Below, piece after piece: positions 17,259 to 26,181 of a DNA stretch of 59,934 nt. This stretch comes from CAZWCE01 sp964632505 (GTDB lineage Bacteria > Planctomycetota > Planctomycetia > Pirellulales > Thermoguttaceae): contig CAZWCE010000018.1 in assembly GCA_964632505.1 (NCBI GenBank), forward strand, positions 1 through 59,934. The letters run 5' to 3'. The translations under genes were made by a program, and so were the position numbers. The notes beneath the pieces were generated by a model. It had not been told where the DNA came from. It did not search any database and saw nothing but the letters and a program-made list of their open reading frames with translations. How positions within the stretch are numbered: the stretch's first letter is position 1; each line of letters begins with the position of its first letter.

Positions 17259-19367
17259 ATGCATCCGACAGAAAATCAACACGATCCTCCACAAGCATCG
17301 CATGGAAATGATCCCCCTGAGCAGGAAGCATCAGGCAACCATCAGGACCACAGCGACCACCACGGCCGCAGCGGGCATCAAGAACATCACCGGATGATGA
17401 TGCGCGATTTCCGGAGACGATTTTGGATCTCCGTCGTTCTTTCCGTTCCGGTCGTCGTTCTTTCGCCGATGATCCAACAGTGGTTCGGCCTCACGTGGAT
17501 CGACTTCACCGGGGCGAGCTATGTCCAATTCATCCTCTCATCGATCGTGTTCTTCTACGGCGGATGGCCTTTTCTCACCGGGGCCGTCGACGAAGTGAAG
17601 GAACGGAAGCCGGGCATGATGGCGCTGATCGGGCTGGCGATCACGGTCGCCTATGTCTACAGTTCGCTCGTCGTTTTCGGCGTGCCGGGTAGAATTTTCT
17701 TCTGGGAACTCGCCACATTGGTCGATGTGATGCTGCTGGGGCATTGGATCGAAATGCGGTCGGTGCTGGGAGCTTCCAGCGCGCTTGAGGAACTGGTGAA
17801 ACTCGTCCCCTCCGAGGCACATCGTCTGACCGAAAACGACCAGACCGAAGAGGTCTCGATTTCCGAGCTCCAAGAAGGCGATCGGGTTCTGGTCAAACCC
17901 GGTGAGAGGGTGCCGGTCGACGGAGTCATCCTCAAAGGGGAAACGACCGTCGATGAATCGATGCTCACCGGCGAAAGCAAGCCGGTTGCCCACGGCCCTG
18001 ACGAAGAAGTCGTCGGCGGGTCCGTCAACAATGAAGGGGCGATCACCGTTCAGGTAGAGAAAGCGGGCGACGACACCTATCTCTCCCAGGTGGTTCACAT
18101 GGTTCGCCAATCGCAGGAATCGAAATCCCGACAGCAGGATTTCGCCGACCGCGTGGCCGGATGGCTTGCTTATATCGCCATGACCGTCGGCGTGGTGACG
18201 CTCGTCGCATGGCTAATCGCGGGAAACGAATTCGTGTATGCCATGGAGCGGATGGTGACGGTCATGGTGATCACATGTCCCCATGCTTTGGGCCTCGCCA
18301 TTCCCTTGGTCGTCGGCGTCTCGACCACCGTGGCCGCGAAGCGGGGCCTGTTGATCCGCGAGCGAACGGCCTTTGAAAACGCTCGTCGACTCGATGCCGT
18401 CGTCTTCGACAAAACCGGGACGCTCACTGAAGGACGTTTCGGCGTCGATGCCGTGGTCGCTTTTGGAGAATCGTCGGAAGACGAAATCCTTCGTTTGAGT
18501 GCGGCGGTGGAAAGTCGTTCTGAACACCCCATCGGTCGGGCCGTGGTGGAAGCGGCCGAACAAAAAGGGATCGAGTGGCCGAAGCCGGAAGGATTCGAGA
18601 ATATCACGGGCAAAGGAGCCACCGCGAGCGTGGAAGGAACGAAAACGCTGCTGGTCAGCCCCGCTTATCTCGAGGAACACCAGATCGAATGGGAGCGCCG
18701 GAAGACCGAATCCCTTGAAAATGGAGGGAAGACGATCGTCTATCTCGTCCAGGAAGAGAAGGCCATCGGGGCGATCGCGCTATCCGATGTCATCCGCCCG
18801 GAGACTTATGAAACCGTCGAGCGACTTCGGGCGGACGGGAAACGCGTGCTTATGATCACCGGCGATTCCGAAGAGGTGGCGCAGGCAGTCGCCGACGAAA
18901 TTGGACTCGACGAATACTTCGCTAAAGTCCTTCCCGAAGATAAAGCCGATCGCATCCGAGAGATTCGCGATCGGGGCATGCGCGTCGCGATGGTGGGAGA
19001 TGGTGTGAACGACGCACCGGCGCTGGCCGAAGCGGATCTCGGCGTGGCGATCGGGGCGGGAACGGAGGTCGCCATCCAGACGGCCGACGTCGTGCTGGTG
19101 CACTCCGACCCTCGGGATGTTTTGCAGATTCTCCTTCTCTCACAGGCGACCCATCGAAAAATGCTCCAGAACATCGGTTGGGCGACCGGATACAATGTCG
19201 TCGCGATCCCACTTGCCGCGGGCGTACTTGCATGGGCGGGAATCGTTCTCAGTCCCGCGGTTGGAGCGCTGTTGATGTCGGCCTCGACCGTCATCGTCGC
19301 CGTGAATGCTCGTTTTCTCAAAATTTCCGACGAAAGCAACGATCGCGGGAAAAAGGAGCATTCCTAG
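17259..19367 (+). CDS. copB: CopB-type copper-translocating P-type ATPase (P1B-3)
   Basis: 702 aa. A His/Asp-rich N-terminus (HQDHSDHHGR, HQEHH within the first 45 residues) replaces the CXXC domains of CopA. Eight hydrophobic segments and all core motifs are present: TGES at 237-240, the transmembrane CPH motif at 340-342 (defining the CopB subclass), DKTGTLTEG with phosphorylated Asp384, SEHPIGRAV near 425, and GDGVNDAPALAEAD in the hinge. Family members export Cu(I)/Cu(II) or Ag(I). The start keeps the His-rich tail, though AAGGAAAG is rather far (about 14 nt); a start at the MMM cluster near residue 46 is the alternative. No copper regulator gene is adjacent. Confidence 0.95.
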   Translation: MHPTENQHDPPQASHGNDPPEQEASGNHQDHSDHHGRSGHQEHHRMMMRDFRRRFWISVVLSVPVVVLSPMIQQWFGLTWIDFTGASYVQFILSSIVFFYGGWPFLTGAVDEVKERKPGMMALIGLAITVAYVYSSLVVFGVPGRIFFWELATLVDVMLLGHWIEMRSVLGASSALEELVKLVPSEAHRLTENDQTEEVSISELQEGDRVLVKPGERVPVDGVILKGETTVDESMLTGESKPVAHGPDEEVVGGSVNNEGAITVQVEKAGDDTYLSQVVHMVRQSQESKSRQQDFADRVAGWLAYIAMTVGVVTLVAWLIAGNEFVYAMERMVTVMVITCPHALGLAIPLVVGVSTTVAAKRGLLIRERTAFENARRLDAVVFDKTGTLTEGRFGVDAVVAFGESSEDEILRLSAAVESRSEHPIGRAVVEAAEQKGIEWPKPEGFENITGKGATASVEGTKTLLVSPAYLEEHQIEWERRKTESLENGGKTIVYLVQEEKAIGAIALSDVIRPETYETVERLRADGKRVLMITGDSEEVAQAVADEIGLDEYFAKVLPEDKADRIREIRDRGMRVAMVGDGVNDAPALAEADLGVAIGAGTEVAIQTADVVLVHSDPRDVLQILLLSQATHRKMLQNIGWATGYNVVAIPLAAGVLAWAGIVLSPAVGALLMSASTVIVAVNARFLKISDESNDRGKKEHS

Positions 19368-19445
19368 GCGGGCTGCCGTGCAAAGGATCCATGGATGATT
19401 CGAACGACGGTTCAAACACCGCTTCGAAAAAGCAGCTCTCCTTCA

Positions 19446-19461
19446 AGGGTTTCCGAACCCT
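19446..19461. terminator. Hairpin between convergent genes
   Basis: AGGGTT-TCCG-AACCCT, a perfect 6-bp stem with a 4-nt loop at the 3' ends of the convergent copper ATPase and four-helix membrane protein genes. There is no strong T run. Confidence 0.35.
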
Positions 19462-19465
19462 CGGT

Positions 19466-20008
19466 TCAGGGGCGAACTCGCGAGGTTTCCATTCGAAAAC
19501 GTGATACGGCGAGGTAGAGGCCGCCCGAGATGATTCCGAGCAGTCCGCCGAGATAGCTGAAGTTGTGCATCGTGGAGGCGCGGAGGAAAGGCCCCGGGTG
19601 CTCGATGACCTGTCCATAACGAGTGATTTCGCCGACGTGTTCTTCGTTCACCAGAAAGCAGGAAGCGAAGAGCGCGAGCATGCCGACCAGCAGAGCCGTT
19701 GCCGCAACCACCGGGAACGATTTCACCAACGGCAGCACATATCCTTGTCCGCGGTGTACAAATACTCCCAGCGGAATGACGAAGATGCCGATCACGATGC
19801 CCATCCACCAGGATGCCTGAAAACCGACCCAAGAAGCACCCAGCCGCGAATGGAGTGCCGGGGGAACGGAAAACTGCGTGAACTTGTATTGGTGGAAATA
19901 CCCGGGTGCGACGGTATAACTAACTTGATTATGCAGCGCTCCATACACGCCGGCGAAGAGGCAGGCGAGGCCGAAAAGGCCGACGATCTTCAAAACGTGT
20001 TTCCCCAT
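19466..20008 (-). CDS. Four-helix integral membrane protein, unknown function
   Basis: 180 aa with four hydrophobic segments at about 8-26, 66-86, 93-115 and 146-166. Between helices 1 and 2 is a conserved-looking periplasmic loop (VSYTVAPGYFHQYKFTQFSVP), a pattern I recall from widespread bacterial membrane proteins annotated only as hypothetical. It is convergent with the copper ATPase gene and has no obvious operon partner. No function is assigned. Confidence 0.8.
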   Translation of the reverse strand: MGKHVLKIVGLFGLACLFAGVYGALHNQVSYTVAPGYFHQYKFTQFSVPPALHSRLGASWVGFQASWWMGIVIGIFVIPLGVFVHRGQGYVLPLVKSFPVVAATALLVGMLALFASCFLVNEEHVGEITRYGQVIEHPGPFLRASTMHNFSYLGGLLGIISGGLYLAVSRFRMETSRVRP

Positions 20009-20454
20009 CTTGGCGGTTCCCCTTCTGCTTCGAAACGGTTTCCTTCCGGCAATGAAGGCGAGAAAAAGGCTAACGAACCGCCCGGCGATACGACGAGCGG
20101 AAATTCCTGTGAGCCGTTTGCCTCCCTCATTCGAGGATTGAATTGCTGTCCCCCGGAAGATCGTCCATCATCCCAACTTTCTATGGAATCTTGGCGTCCT
20201 TGGGATCCTTCCCATGAGTCTATCAGGATGATTCTCAAACGGCAACTCGCATTGCCCAATTTGCGCGAAACATCCTGGCTGTGCATTTTATCAGCGAAAA
20301 TTTTTTTCCCAAAAAAGAAGTTCAAAAAGCTGGACATCCAGGGGGGGCGATCTGGTACAATTGAGAATGCACACAACAACCTGAACATCTTTTTCCTTGG
20401 ATCAGAAAAAGATGATATTATTGTTTCTTTTCGTTTATTTTTAAGGAGGTTGTG
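20009..20454 (+). promoter_or_regulatory. DUF1559 leader: extended -10 promoter and 9-bp hairpin
   Basis: The gap contains TGG-TACAAT (20353-20361), an extended -10 sequence, with TGGACA 19 bp upstream (20331-20336) as a poor -35. A perfect inverted repeat ATCTTTTTC/GAAAAAGAT (20387-20395 and 20405-20413, 9-nt loop) would sit in the leader RNA, 30 nt before AAGGAGG (20443-20449). It could be an mRNA stability or translation-control structure. I see no gene in the remainder. Confidence 0.45.
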
Positions 20455-21452
20455 ATGACATCTTCTCGGAACAATGGGTTCACGCTGGTAGAACTTCTGG
20501 TGGTGATCGCCATCATTGGTATTCTGATCGCGCTTTTGCTACCAGCCGTTCAGGCGGCGCGCGAGGCGGCTCGGAGGATGAGCTGCACGAACAAGATGAA
20601 GCAGATCGCTCTGGCGCTTCACAATTACCACGACACGAACAAGGCGTTTCCCTACGGGCACATCCATCGTGGCAATCACGACGGCAATCCCAACAACGGC
20701 CGAGGGGGGAACGGGTTTGGCTGGGCGTGGTCGATCCTTCCTTTCCTGGAACAAGAGGCTCTGTTCGAGCAGTTCGATTCCCGTTGGCCGATCACCGACA
20801 GTTCGAATTCGAACAACTTGCAACTGATGCAGACGCCGCTGGAAGCGTACGCCTGTCCCTCGGACGACAAGCCGGACAACTGGAATGACGGTCCCCGGTT
20901 CAAGATTCCGCGACCGCCAGCTATCAGGGCTGCGGCACGTCGTACAACGGTTGGGCCGGCGCCGGCACGCACCAGAACGCCAATACGCTGCGCTTCAACG
21001 GAATTTTCGGCAGGAACAATCGTGGGGATCCGACCGGAATGCGGAAGATTTCCGACGGAACGTCCAACACGTTCATGGTCGCCGAAACCAAATGGACGAT
21101 GGACAATAATCAGCGGAACCGTTCGCGAATCTACGGAGCGACGGACCGGACCGACGGCGCGGCCGGGGCATCGAACGCACTGATGGTCAACGGCCAATGG
21201 CCGTTGAACTGGACGGCGGCCCAGGGCAATCCCCAACCGCACCGGACGCCGAGCAGCAAGCATCCCGGCGGGGCCCAATTCGCCATGGCCGATGGCTCGG
21301 TCCAATTCGTCAGCGACACCATCCAGCACACCGCGACCGGCTGGATCAACAACGGCCGCGCCTATCATCAAAACGATGGGACCCCCTACGGCCTTTACCA
21401 ACGGTTCTACTCCATGGGCGACGGCTTGGTCGTCACGACCAACGAGTTCTAA
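20455..21452 (+). pseudogene. DUF1559 prepilin-like protein gene with one-base frameshift
   Basis: ATG 20455 follows AAGGAGG by 5 nt. The N-terminus has the type IV prepilin-like GFTLVELLVV segment and VQAAREAARR, as in DUF1559/SBP_bac_10 proteins of planctomycetes. At about 20893-20912 the frame breaks: reading the preceding frame from there gives ATASYQGCGTSYNGWAGAG, then ISDGTSNTFMVAETKW, and the family-typical H-X9-DG motif (HPGGAQFAMADG) before the stop at 21452. One missing base explains it; the C4 run at 20893-20896 is the likeliest place. As sequenced, translation ends out of frame at 21183. This is either a young pseudogene or a sequencing error. A lipoprotein gene follows by 114 nt. 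Confidence 0.85.
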
Positions 21453-21566
21453 CGAAGTCCCGTATCGCGTTCGAAACGAGTCGCTGCACCGGCATGGCGC
21501 AGCGGCTCGTATGCTCGATCGATGCTTTTCAGCCTGCCTACGGATTTGATGCGAGGGAGAAAGAAT

Positions 21567-22034
21567 ATGTCGACCAAATATTTATTGATGACCGCGGGTT
21601 GCCTAATGATGGTGCCCTGTCTCGGTTGCGGACCCGGGGGACCGGAACTCGGTTCGGTAGAAGGAACCGTCATCATGGACAACGAACCGCTGCCGAACGC
21701 CTCGGTGGTGTTCATTCCCGAAAACGGCCGTCCCGCCGGCGCGCGAACCGATGAAGAGGGACATTACGAACTGAACTTCACCGAAGGACGACAAGGAGCG
21801 ATGCTGGGACCGGCGAAGGTCCTCATCACCACGATGCGAGACCCGGGTACCGATGAGGAGGGCAATCCGATTCCCGGCTCTCCTGAAACGGTCCCCAAGA
21901 AATACAATACTCAGACGGAGCTGACGTTCACCGTCAAAGAAGGGCACAACACCGCCGACTTCAAGTTGTCTTCCGAAGGCGAGGTGGCGGCCCCGGATGC
22001 CCTGATTCAGGAATCGGCCGAAGAGACGGAATAG
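21567..22034 (+). CDS. Lipoprotein with carboxypeptidase-regulatory-like (transthyretin-type) domain
   Basis: Start set at ATG 21567 (MSTKYLLMTAG) after GAGGGAG; 155 aa. A signal peptide with lipobox-like Cys residues (MVPCLGCG) is followed by GSVEGTVIMDNEPLPNASVV, FIPENGRPAGARTDEEGHY and TVPKKYNTQTELTFTV. This is the small beta-sandwich seen in planctomycete lipoproteins encoded next to DUF1559 genes. The Ser/Glu-rich tail ends EESAEETE-like. Its paralogue is at 40565-40972 beside the second DUF1559 gene, which supports a functional pair at the cell surface. The role of the pair is unknown. Confidence 0.85.
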   Translation: MSTKYLLMTAGCLMMVPCLGCGPGGPELGSVEGTVIMDNEPLPNASVVFIPENGRPAGARTDEEGHYELNFTEGRQGAMLGPAKVLITTMRDPGTDEEGNPIPGSPETVPKKYNTQTELTFTVKEGHNTADFKLSSEGEVAAPDALIQESAEETE

Positions 22035-22118
22035 CCTTTTCCCTTTCGGGCGTGATGCGACCAAAGAGATCTCCGTCTCGCTCGTCGAACAGCAATAGGA
22101 AAATCGATCACTCCACGG

Positions 22119-22155
22119 CGCCGCATCCCCATCTTTTTCTTCTGGAGATGCGGCG
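22119..22155. terminator. Bidirectional terminator between lipoprotein and acr3 genes
   Basis: CGCCGCATC and GATGCGGCG pair perfectly over 9 bp around a pyrimidine-rich loop (ATCTTTTTCTTC). It lies between the convergent lipoprotein and arsenite-efflux genes. Confidence 0.6.
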
Positions 22156-22215
22156 TTCGTGGTTTTCGGCAGCGTGATCCCTCCTTCTCATCGGCAGGGG
22201 TACCTCGGCGAAAAG

Positions 22216-23436
22216 TCATTCCGCGAATTCGACTTCTGCCGCCGCCGTCTTCTCCTCGAAAAAGGAACGAGTCCTCAGGCAAAATCGTACCAGCAAGATC
22301 ATCACCGGCACTTCGATGAGCACTCCCACGACCGTCGCCAAGGCGGCGCCGGAGGCGAGTCCGAAGAGCATGGTCGAGGTGGCGATCGCGACTTCGAAAT
22401 GATTCGAGGCACCGATCATCGCGGCCGGCGCTGCGTGTTCGTAGGAAAGTCGCAACAGTTTCGCGGCAACGTACCCGAGCGCGAAAATGAACACCGTCTG
22501 CACGAAAAGGGGGATCGCGATCCAAACGATCGTCAGCGGACGATTCAAGATGACCTCCCCCTTGAAGCTGAAGAGCAGGATCAGCGTCACCAAGAGCGCG
22601 ACGATCGTCACCGGCGTGAGCACATGCAGGAATTTCTCTTCGAACCACGCCTTTCCCTTCCACGCAAGGATCCACTTCCGGGAAAAGTAGCCCGCCACCA
22701 GCGGCAGAGCAACATAGATGGAAATCGAAAGTAGAAGTGCCTGCCAGGGGACCGGAAGTCGGCCGACGCCTAAGAGAATCCCCCCGAGGATGCCGTAGAG
22801 CAAGAGCATCGTGAGGGAATTGATGGCGACCATCACCAGCGTGAGCCCGTCGTTGCCCCGGGCAAGATACCCCCACACAAGCACCATGGCGGTGCAGGGA
22901 GCGATCCCTAGAAGGATGCAACCGGCGAGATAGCTTCGCCAGAGAGGGATCTCGAGCATCTTGCTCCCTTCGTGCAGGACAACCGTTCCGGAACCGTGCG
23001 TGGCGCCGACCTCCAAATCCAGTCCAAAGGGAATTTTGACCAGATCGGTCGCTTCGGCGCCGATCAGCCCTCGGAAGAGAATCCCCAGAAAGAAATAAGC
23101 GATTGCGTACATCGTGAACGGCTTGATCGCCCAGTTGAGAAATAGAGTCAGAAAAACCGGTTTGATATTTTTAACCGCCCTCACCACTTCGCCGAAATCG
23201 ATTTTCACCATGATCGGGTACATCATGAGAAAGAGACAGACGGCGATGGGAATGGAAACGACCGGCGCCCCATCGACGGTGATCGCCATTTCATCGAGTT
23301 TTCGGGCCACCTGCGGGGCCAGTTTCCCCAGCGCGATTCCCAGCACGATGCAGAGCCCGACCCATAGCGTAAGGTAGCGCTCGAAGAGACTGGTCATTTG
23401 TCGTTCGTTTTGATCGGACGATCCATCTCGATTCAT
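22216..23436 (-). CDS. arsB: Arsenite efflux transporter, ACR3 family
   Basis: 406 aa with about ten membrane helices. Diagnostic ACR3 motifs include LTLFLNWAIKPFTMY and GCILLGIAPCTAMVLVWGYL, whose Cys181 is the conserved functional cysteine of the family. A loop at about 129-165 (GAEATDLVKIPFGLDLEVGA) makes it longer than short ACR3 proteins; I recall similar loops in one bacterial ACR3 clade. The ATG overlaps the arsC stop by 4 nt (ATGA), a sign of translational coupling. It exports the arsenite made by ArsC. The symbol acr3 is equally usable. Confidence 0.95.
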   Translation of the reverse strand: MNRDGSSDQNERQMTSLFERYLTLWVGLCIVLGIALGKLAPQVARKLDEMAITVDGAPVVSIPIAVCLFLMMYPIMVKIDFGEVVRAVKNIKPVFLTLFLNWAIKPFTMYAIAYFFLGILFRGLIGAEATDLVKIPFGLDLEVGATHGSGTVVLHEGSKMLEIPLWRSYLAGCILLGIAPCTAMVLVWGYLARGNDGLTLVMVAINSLTMLLLYGILGGILLGVGRLPVPWQALLLSISIYVALPLVAGYFSRKWILAWKGKAWFEEKFLHVLTPVTIVALLVTLILLFSFKGEVILNRPLTIVWIAIPLFVQTVFIFALGYVAAKLLRLSYEHAAPAAMIGASNHFEVAIATSTMLFGLASGAALATVVGVLIEVPVMILLVRFCLRTRSFFEEKTAAAEVEFAE

Positions 23437-23879
23437 GCTGCGTCTCCTTTCTCCAGGCTTTCCGGGAGCGTTTCGACAAACCGGCGGATCGCATCGCGAA
23501 CTTGCCGATAGCAGTCCAGTTTCGCTTCCTCCTCTTCGAACGCCAAGGCCATTTTCGGGGGATCGTCGAATCCGACGTGCACCACCTTCGCTCCTCCCGG
23601 ATAATAGGGACAGGTTTCATGGGCATGAGCACAAACGGTCACGACGTAGTCGAATCGGTGATCCTTGAATTCGTCGATGTGTTGGGAGCGTTGACCGGAG
23701 ATATCGACCCCGGCCTCTTGCATGACCCGCACCGCGGAAGGATTCAGACCGTGCGTTTCGATCCCGGCCGAGGCGACCTCGATTCGGTCGTTCTTCAGGT
23801 GCCGGGTCCAACCTTCAGCCATCTGGCTTCGACAGGAGTTGCCGGTGCAAAGATACAGCAATCGGATTCTCTCGGACAT
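23433..23879 (-). CDS. arsC: Thioredoxin-coupled arsenate reductase
   Basis: Start at ATG 23879 (MSERIRLLYL), where AAGGAG is 6 nt away; the ATG at 23885 abuts the ribosome site and longer frames run into arsR. 148 aa, LMW-phosphatase fold. The P-loop CTGNSCR occupies residues 11-17, and Cys83 and Cys90 in TVCAHAHETCP match the redox relay (Cys10/82/89) of the Staphylococcus aureus type enzyme; Asp105/106 in FDDPP is the general acid region. It reduces arsenate to arsenite. Middle gene of arsR-arsC-acr3. Confidence 0.95.
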   Translation of the reverse strand: MSERIRLLYLCTGNSCRSQMAEGWTRHLKNDRIEVASAGIETHGLNPSAVRVMQEAGVDISGQRSQHIDEFKDHRFDYVVTVCAHAHETCPYYPGGAKVVHVGFDDPPKMALAFEEEEAKLDCYRQVRDAIRRFVETLPESLEKGDAA

Positions 23880-23922
23880 GACCATCTCCTTTTCAGTTCT
23901 TGGGAGGCGGGATGGAATCGTA

Positions 23923-24300
23923 TTAGCGAGGGCAGCATTTTTCTCCCCGTTGCCGACGGCAGAGTTCCTCGGTATCGATCGCAGTGATTTTTCGCAATTT
24001 TTTTCGGTCCCGTCGGATATCGGCACACTTCACCAGCTCCCCTTGAAGCCAGACGAGGATTGCTTCGCGGTCGGCAGACGCCGTCTTCAAGCGGTAATAG
24101 ACCCAGCGCCCTTCTTTCCGACTCTCGATCAAATCGGCTTGTTGCAGAAGTTGCAAATGACGCGAGACGGTCGCACCGGCCACTTCCAAAAATTCCGTGA
24201 TCTGGCAGGCGCACAACTCGGAGCAATCCGAGAGGGCCGCGACAATCCGCAATCGATTGCGGTCCGAAACCGATTTCAACAACCTCACCAGGGATTCCAT
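23923..24300 (-). CDS. arsR: ArsR-family arsenic-responsive repressor
   Basis: 125 aa winged-helix repressor. SDRNRLRIVAAL and the recognition region EVAGATVSRHLQLLQQADLIESRKEGRWVYY (given as the segment from about 39 to 69) are typical. ELCACQ at about 29-33 holds Cys30 and Cys32 in the position of the classical ELCVCDL arsenite site; Cys26 is close by and the C-terminus carries a further CC pair (EKCCPR), a possible extra ligand site. First gene of the operon, 43 nt before arsC. It probably represses its own operon through the operator at 24317-24340. Confidence 0.95.
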   Translation of the reverse strand: MESLVRLLKSVSDRNRLRIVAALSDCSELCACQITEFLEVAGATVSRHLQLLQQADLIESRKEGRWVYYRLKTASADREAILVWLQGELVKCADIRRDRKKLRKITAIDTEELCRRQRGEKCCPR

Positions 24301-24316
24301 GTTTCGACTCCTTTGA

Positions 24317-24372
24317 TTAGTTGTTTAGCGAATAGACTAAATGAATAATACCAGATCCCGCTCTTTTGTCAA
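24317..24372 (-). promoter_or_regulatory. ars operon promoter and candidate ArsR operator
   Basis: On the minus strand, a consensus TTGACA (24372-24367) is separated by 16 bp from TATTAT (24350-24345). Directly downstream, over the expected transcription start, lies an imperfect dyad TTAGTC...AACTAA (24340-24317). AAGGAG then precedes the arsR start. The overlap of dyad and start site is the layout expected of ArsR self-repression. Confidence 0.7.
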
Positions 24373-24687
24373 CCGACGGTGAATTCTTTCCGGTGACGCG
24401 CGTGACGGGGCTTCCGATGAGCCGTGAAACGGAATGGACGAGAGCTGTTTGCGAAAGGGGCTCCGAGTTTGAGACCGGGCTTCTCTTCCGGAAAGAACGA
24501 CTCGGCCAAGCTTCAAGCTCGGCGGGTTCCCTCGGTCTCCCAACCGCCCATGGCACCAGTGGCAAACGGAAAGCGACCTCCGGTTCGATGAACTCCTCCC
24601 GAGGTGGAGACGTGATGGACCTCATCGAAAGGGAAGTCAACCAACGTTCGAAATGCGCAGATACCCCTTTCACCAAAAAAGAGAAGT
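24373..24687. other. Intergenic region upstream of the ars promoter
   Basis: About 315 nt between the ars promoter and the 3' end of the sulfatase gene. Frames present here look non-coding; I see no terminator or repeat. Confidence 0.4.
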
Positions 24688-26064
24688 TCAGAAGGAGGAT
24701 TCCCACCGCATGCGTTGGTCGATCAATTCCTTCAACCGAACGGGATGCTTCGAAGCGAGATTCTCCGATTCCTCCGGGTCTTCGGTCAAATGGTACAATT
24801 GCCAGTCTTCCTCGGGATGCTCGCGGACAATCTTCCATTCGCCCTGGCGGAAGGCGGCATGTCGACCGAACCTGAAATAGAAAGACTCATGCGGCGATTG
24901 GCCATTTTCGGTCAGAATCGGGAGGGGATTCTTGCCGTCGAAGGTGCGATCTTCAGGAAGCCGTACTCCCGCCAGTCGGACGCAGGCCACCATGAGATCG
25001 CAAGACCAGAACGGCTCGTCGATGACCGTTTCGGCGGGGATTTTCTTCGGCCATCGCGCCAAGGCGGGAACGCGGATTCCCCCTTCCCAACAGGTCACGC
25101 CACCGTGACGCAACGGAGCGTTCGAACCGATATCGATTCCCTGGCGTCCCAACCGGAAGGCACCATTATCGGACATGAAGAAGAGGAAAGTGTTCTCAGC
25201 CACCTCGAGCTCGTCCAAAGCATCGAGCACACGACCGATCCCCGCATCCATCGCGGTCACCACGGCCCGGTAACGCAGGTAGGGATCTTGCTCGTCGGGC
25301 GAAAGTCCGTAGGCTTGGAAAGCCCAATCGGGCGCCTGCCAGATGTTCGGCTGACCGGGTCGTTTATTGCCGGCGGTCGGAAAATGGGGAGCATTGAACG
25401 GCAGATAGCAGAACCACGGCTTGCCGACCTTCGTGTTGCGCCGGATGAAATCGATCGCCGCTTCGGCGAACAGGTCGGTCGTATACTTGCCTTCGCAGTG
25501 GAGATGCTCCGTCTGCCGGTAGAGGTCATGCCGGTCGCGGTAGTGGTGATGGTAGTAATCCAGATTGCCCGAAGCGTTTCCCACGAACTCATCGAAGCCG
25601 CGCTCGGTGGGCCGCGATCCTGGGGCGAACCCGATGTTCCATTTGCCGAAACAACCGGTGGCGTAAGGCGGCCGAGCCTTCTTGAGGAGTTCGGGAATCA
25701 GGATTTCGTCGTGGTCGAGTCCGATACCGTAGTTCCCCTCAACTCCGGGCAATTGCCGAGTCAGTCCATGCCGCTGGGGGATGCGCCCGGTCAGAAGGCT
25801 GGCCCGCGAGACGGTGCAGGTCGGTGAGGCGGTATAGAACTGCGTCAATCGGGCCCCTTCGTCGGCCAGCCGATCGAGATGGGGAGTCAGGATCGTCGAT
25901 TCGGAGCGATAACAGGCCAAATCGCCGTATCCGAGATTATCGGCCGTGATGATCAGAATGTTCGTCGGCGACTCCGAATCTCCGGCACGGCACGTCCCAG
26001 ACGGAATGAGGCAACCCACGAAGAACAGGACTGCGAACGGAACTCGAGCAAAAAGCATCGTCAC
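24688..26064 (-). CDS. Secreted sulfatase with variant active-site motif (CTVSR)
   Basis: Start taken at GTG 26064, 7 nt after AAGGAG; ATG 26058 is the alternative. 458 aa with a signal peptide in the first 27 residues. Alkaline-phosphatase-superfamily sulfatase (S1 type): ILIITADNLGYGDL at about 36-49, TPHLDRLADEGARLTQFY, then SPTCTVSRASLLTGR with Cys83 as the formylglycine position. Two departures from the common pattern are visible: Val replaces Pro in C-X-P-X-R, and Asn43 replaces the second Asp of the usual ADD metal site. Later motifs (CFGKWNIG, FMSDNGAFR) are intact. It should remove sulfate esters from glycans if matured. No maturase gene is in the window. Confidence 0.9.
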   Translation of the reverse strand: MTMLFARVPFAVLFFVGCLIPSGTCRAGDSESPTNILIITADNLGYGDLACYRSESTILTPHLDRLADEGARLTQFYTASPTCTVSRASLLTGRIPQRHGLTRQLPGVEGNYGIGLDHDEILIPELLKKARPPYATGCFGKWNIGFAPGSRPTERGFDEFVGNASGNLDYYHHHYRDRHDLYRQTEHLHCEGKYTTDLFAEAAIDFIRRNTKVGKPWFCYLPFNAPHFPTAGNKRPGQPNIWQAPDWAFQAYGLSPDEQDPYLRYRAVVTAMDAGIGRVLDALDELEVAENTFLFFMSDNGAFRLGRQGIDIGSNAPLRHGGVTCWEGGIRVPALARWPKKIPAETVIDEPFWSCDLMVACVRLAGVRLPEDRTFDGKNPLPILTENGQSPHESFYFRFGRHAAFRQGEWKIVREHPEEDWQLYHLTEDPEESENLASKHPVRLKELIDQRMRWESSF

Positions 26065-26181
26065 AAAGCGTCTCCTTGACGGCAATAAGGTTTTCGCGTT
26101 TCGAGCACTTTTCCGGGAGGCCTCCGAGGTCGTCCGAGTTGGGATTTCCCAACGAAACCATCAGTCTTGCGGGAGCGGCCC

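Noticed and set aside
22600..23060. Loop in ACR3 (about residues 129-165) as a novel domain
   Set aside because: I recall similar loops in one bacterial ACR3 clade, so it is probably ordinary variation.
24366..24875. 169-codon plus-strand frame next to the ars promoter
   Set aside because: It overlaps both the ars -35 hexamer and the 3' end of the sulfatase gene, has a Ser/Arg-rich composition and lacks a ribosome site.
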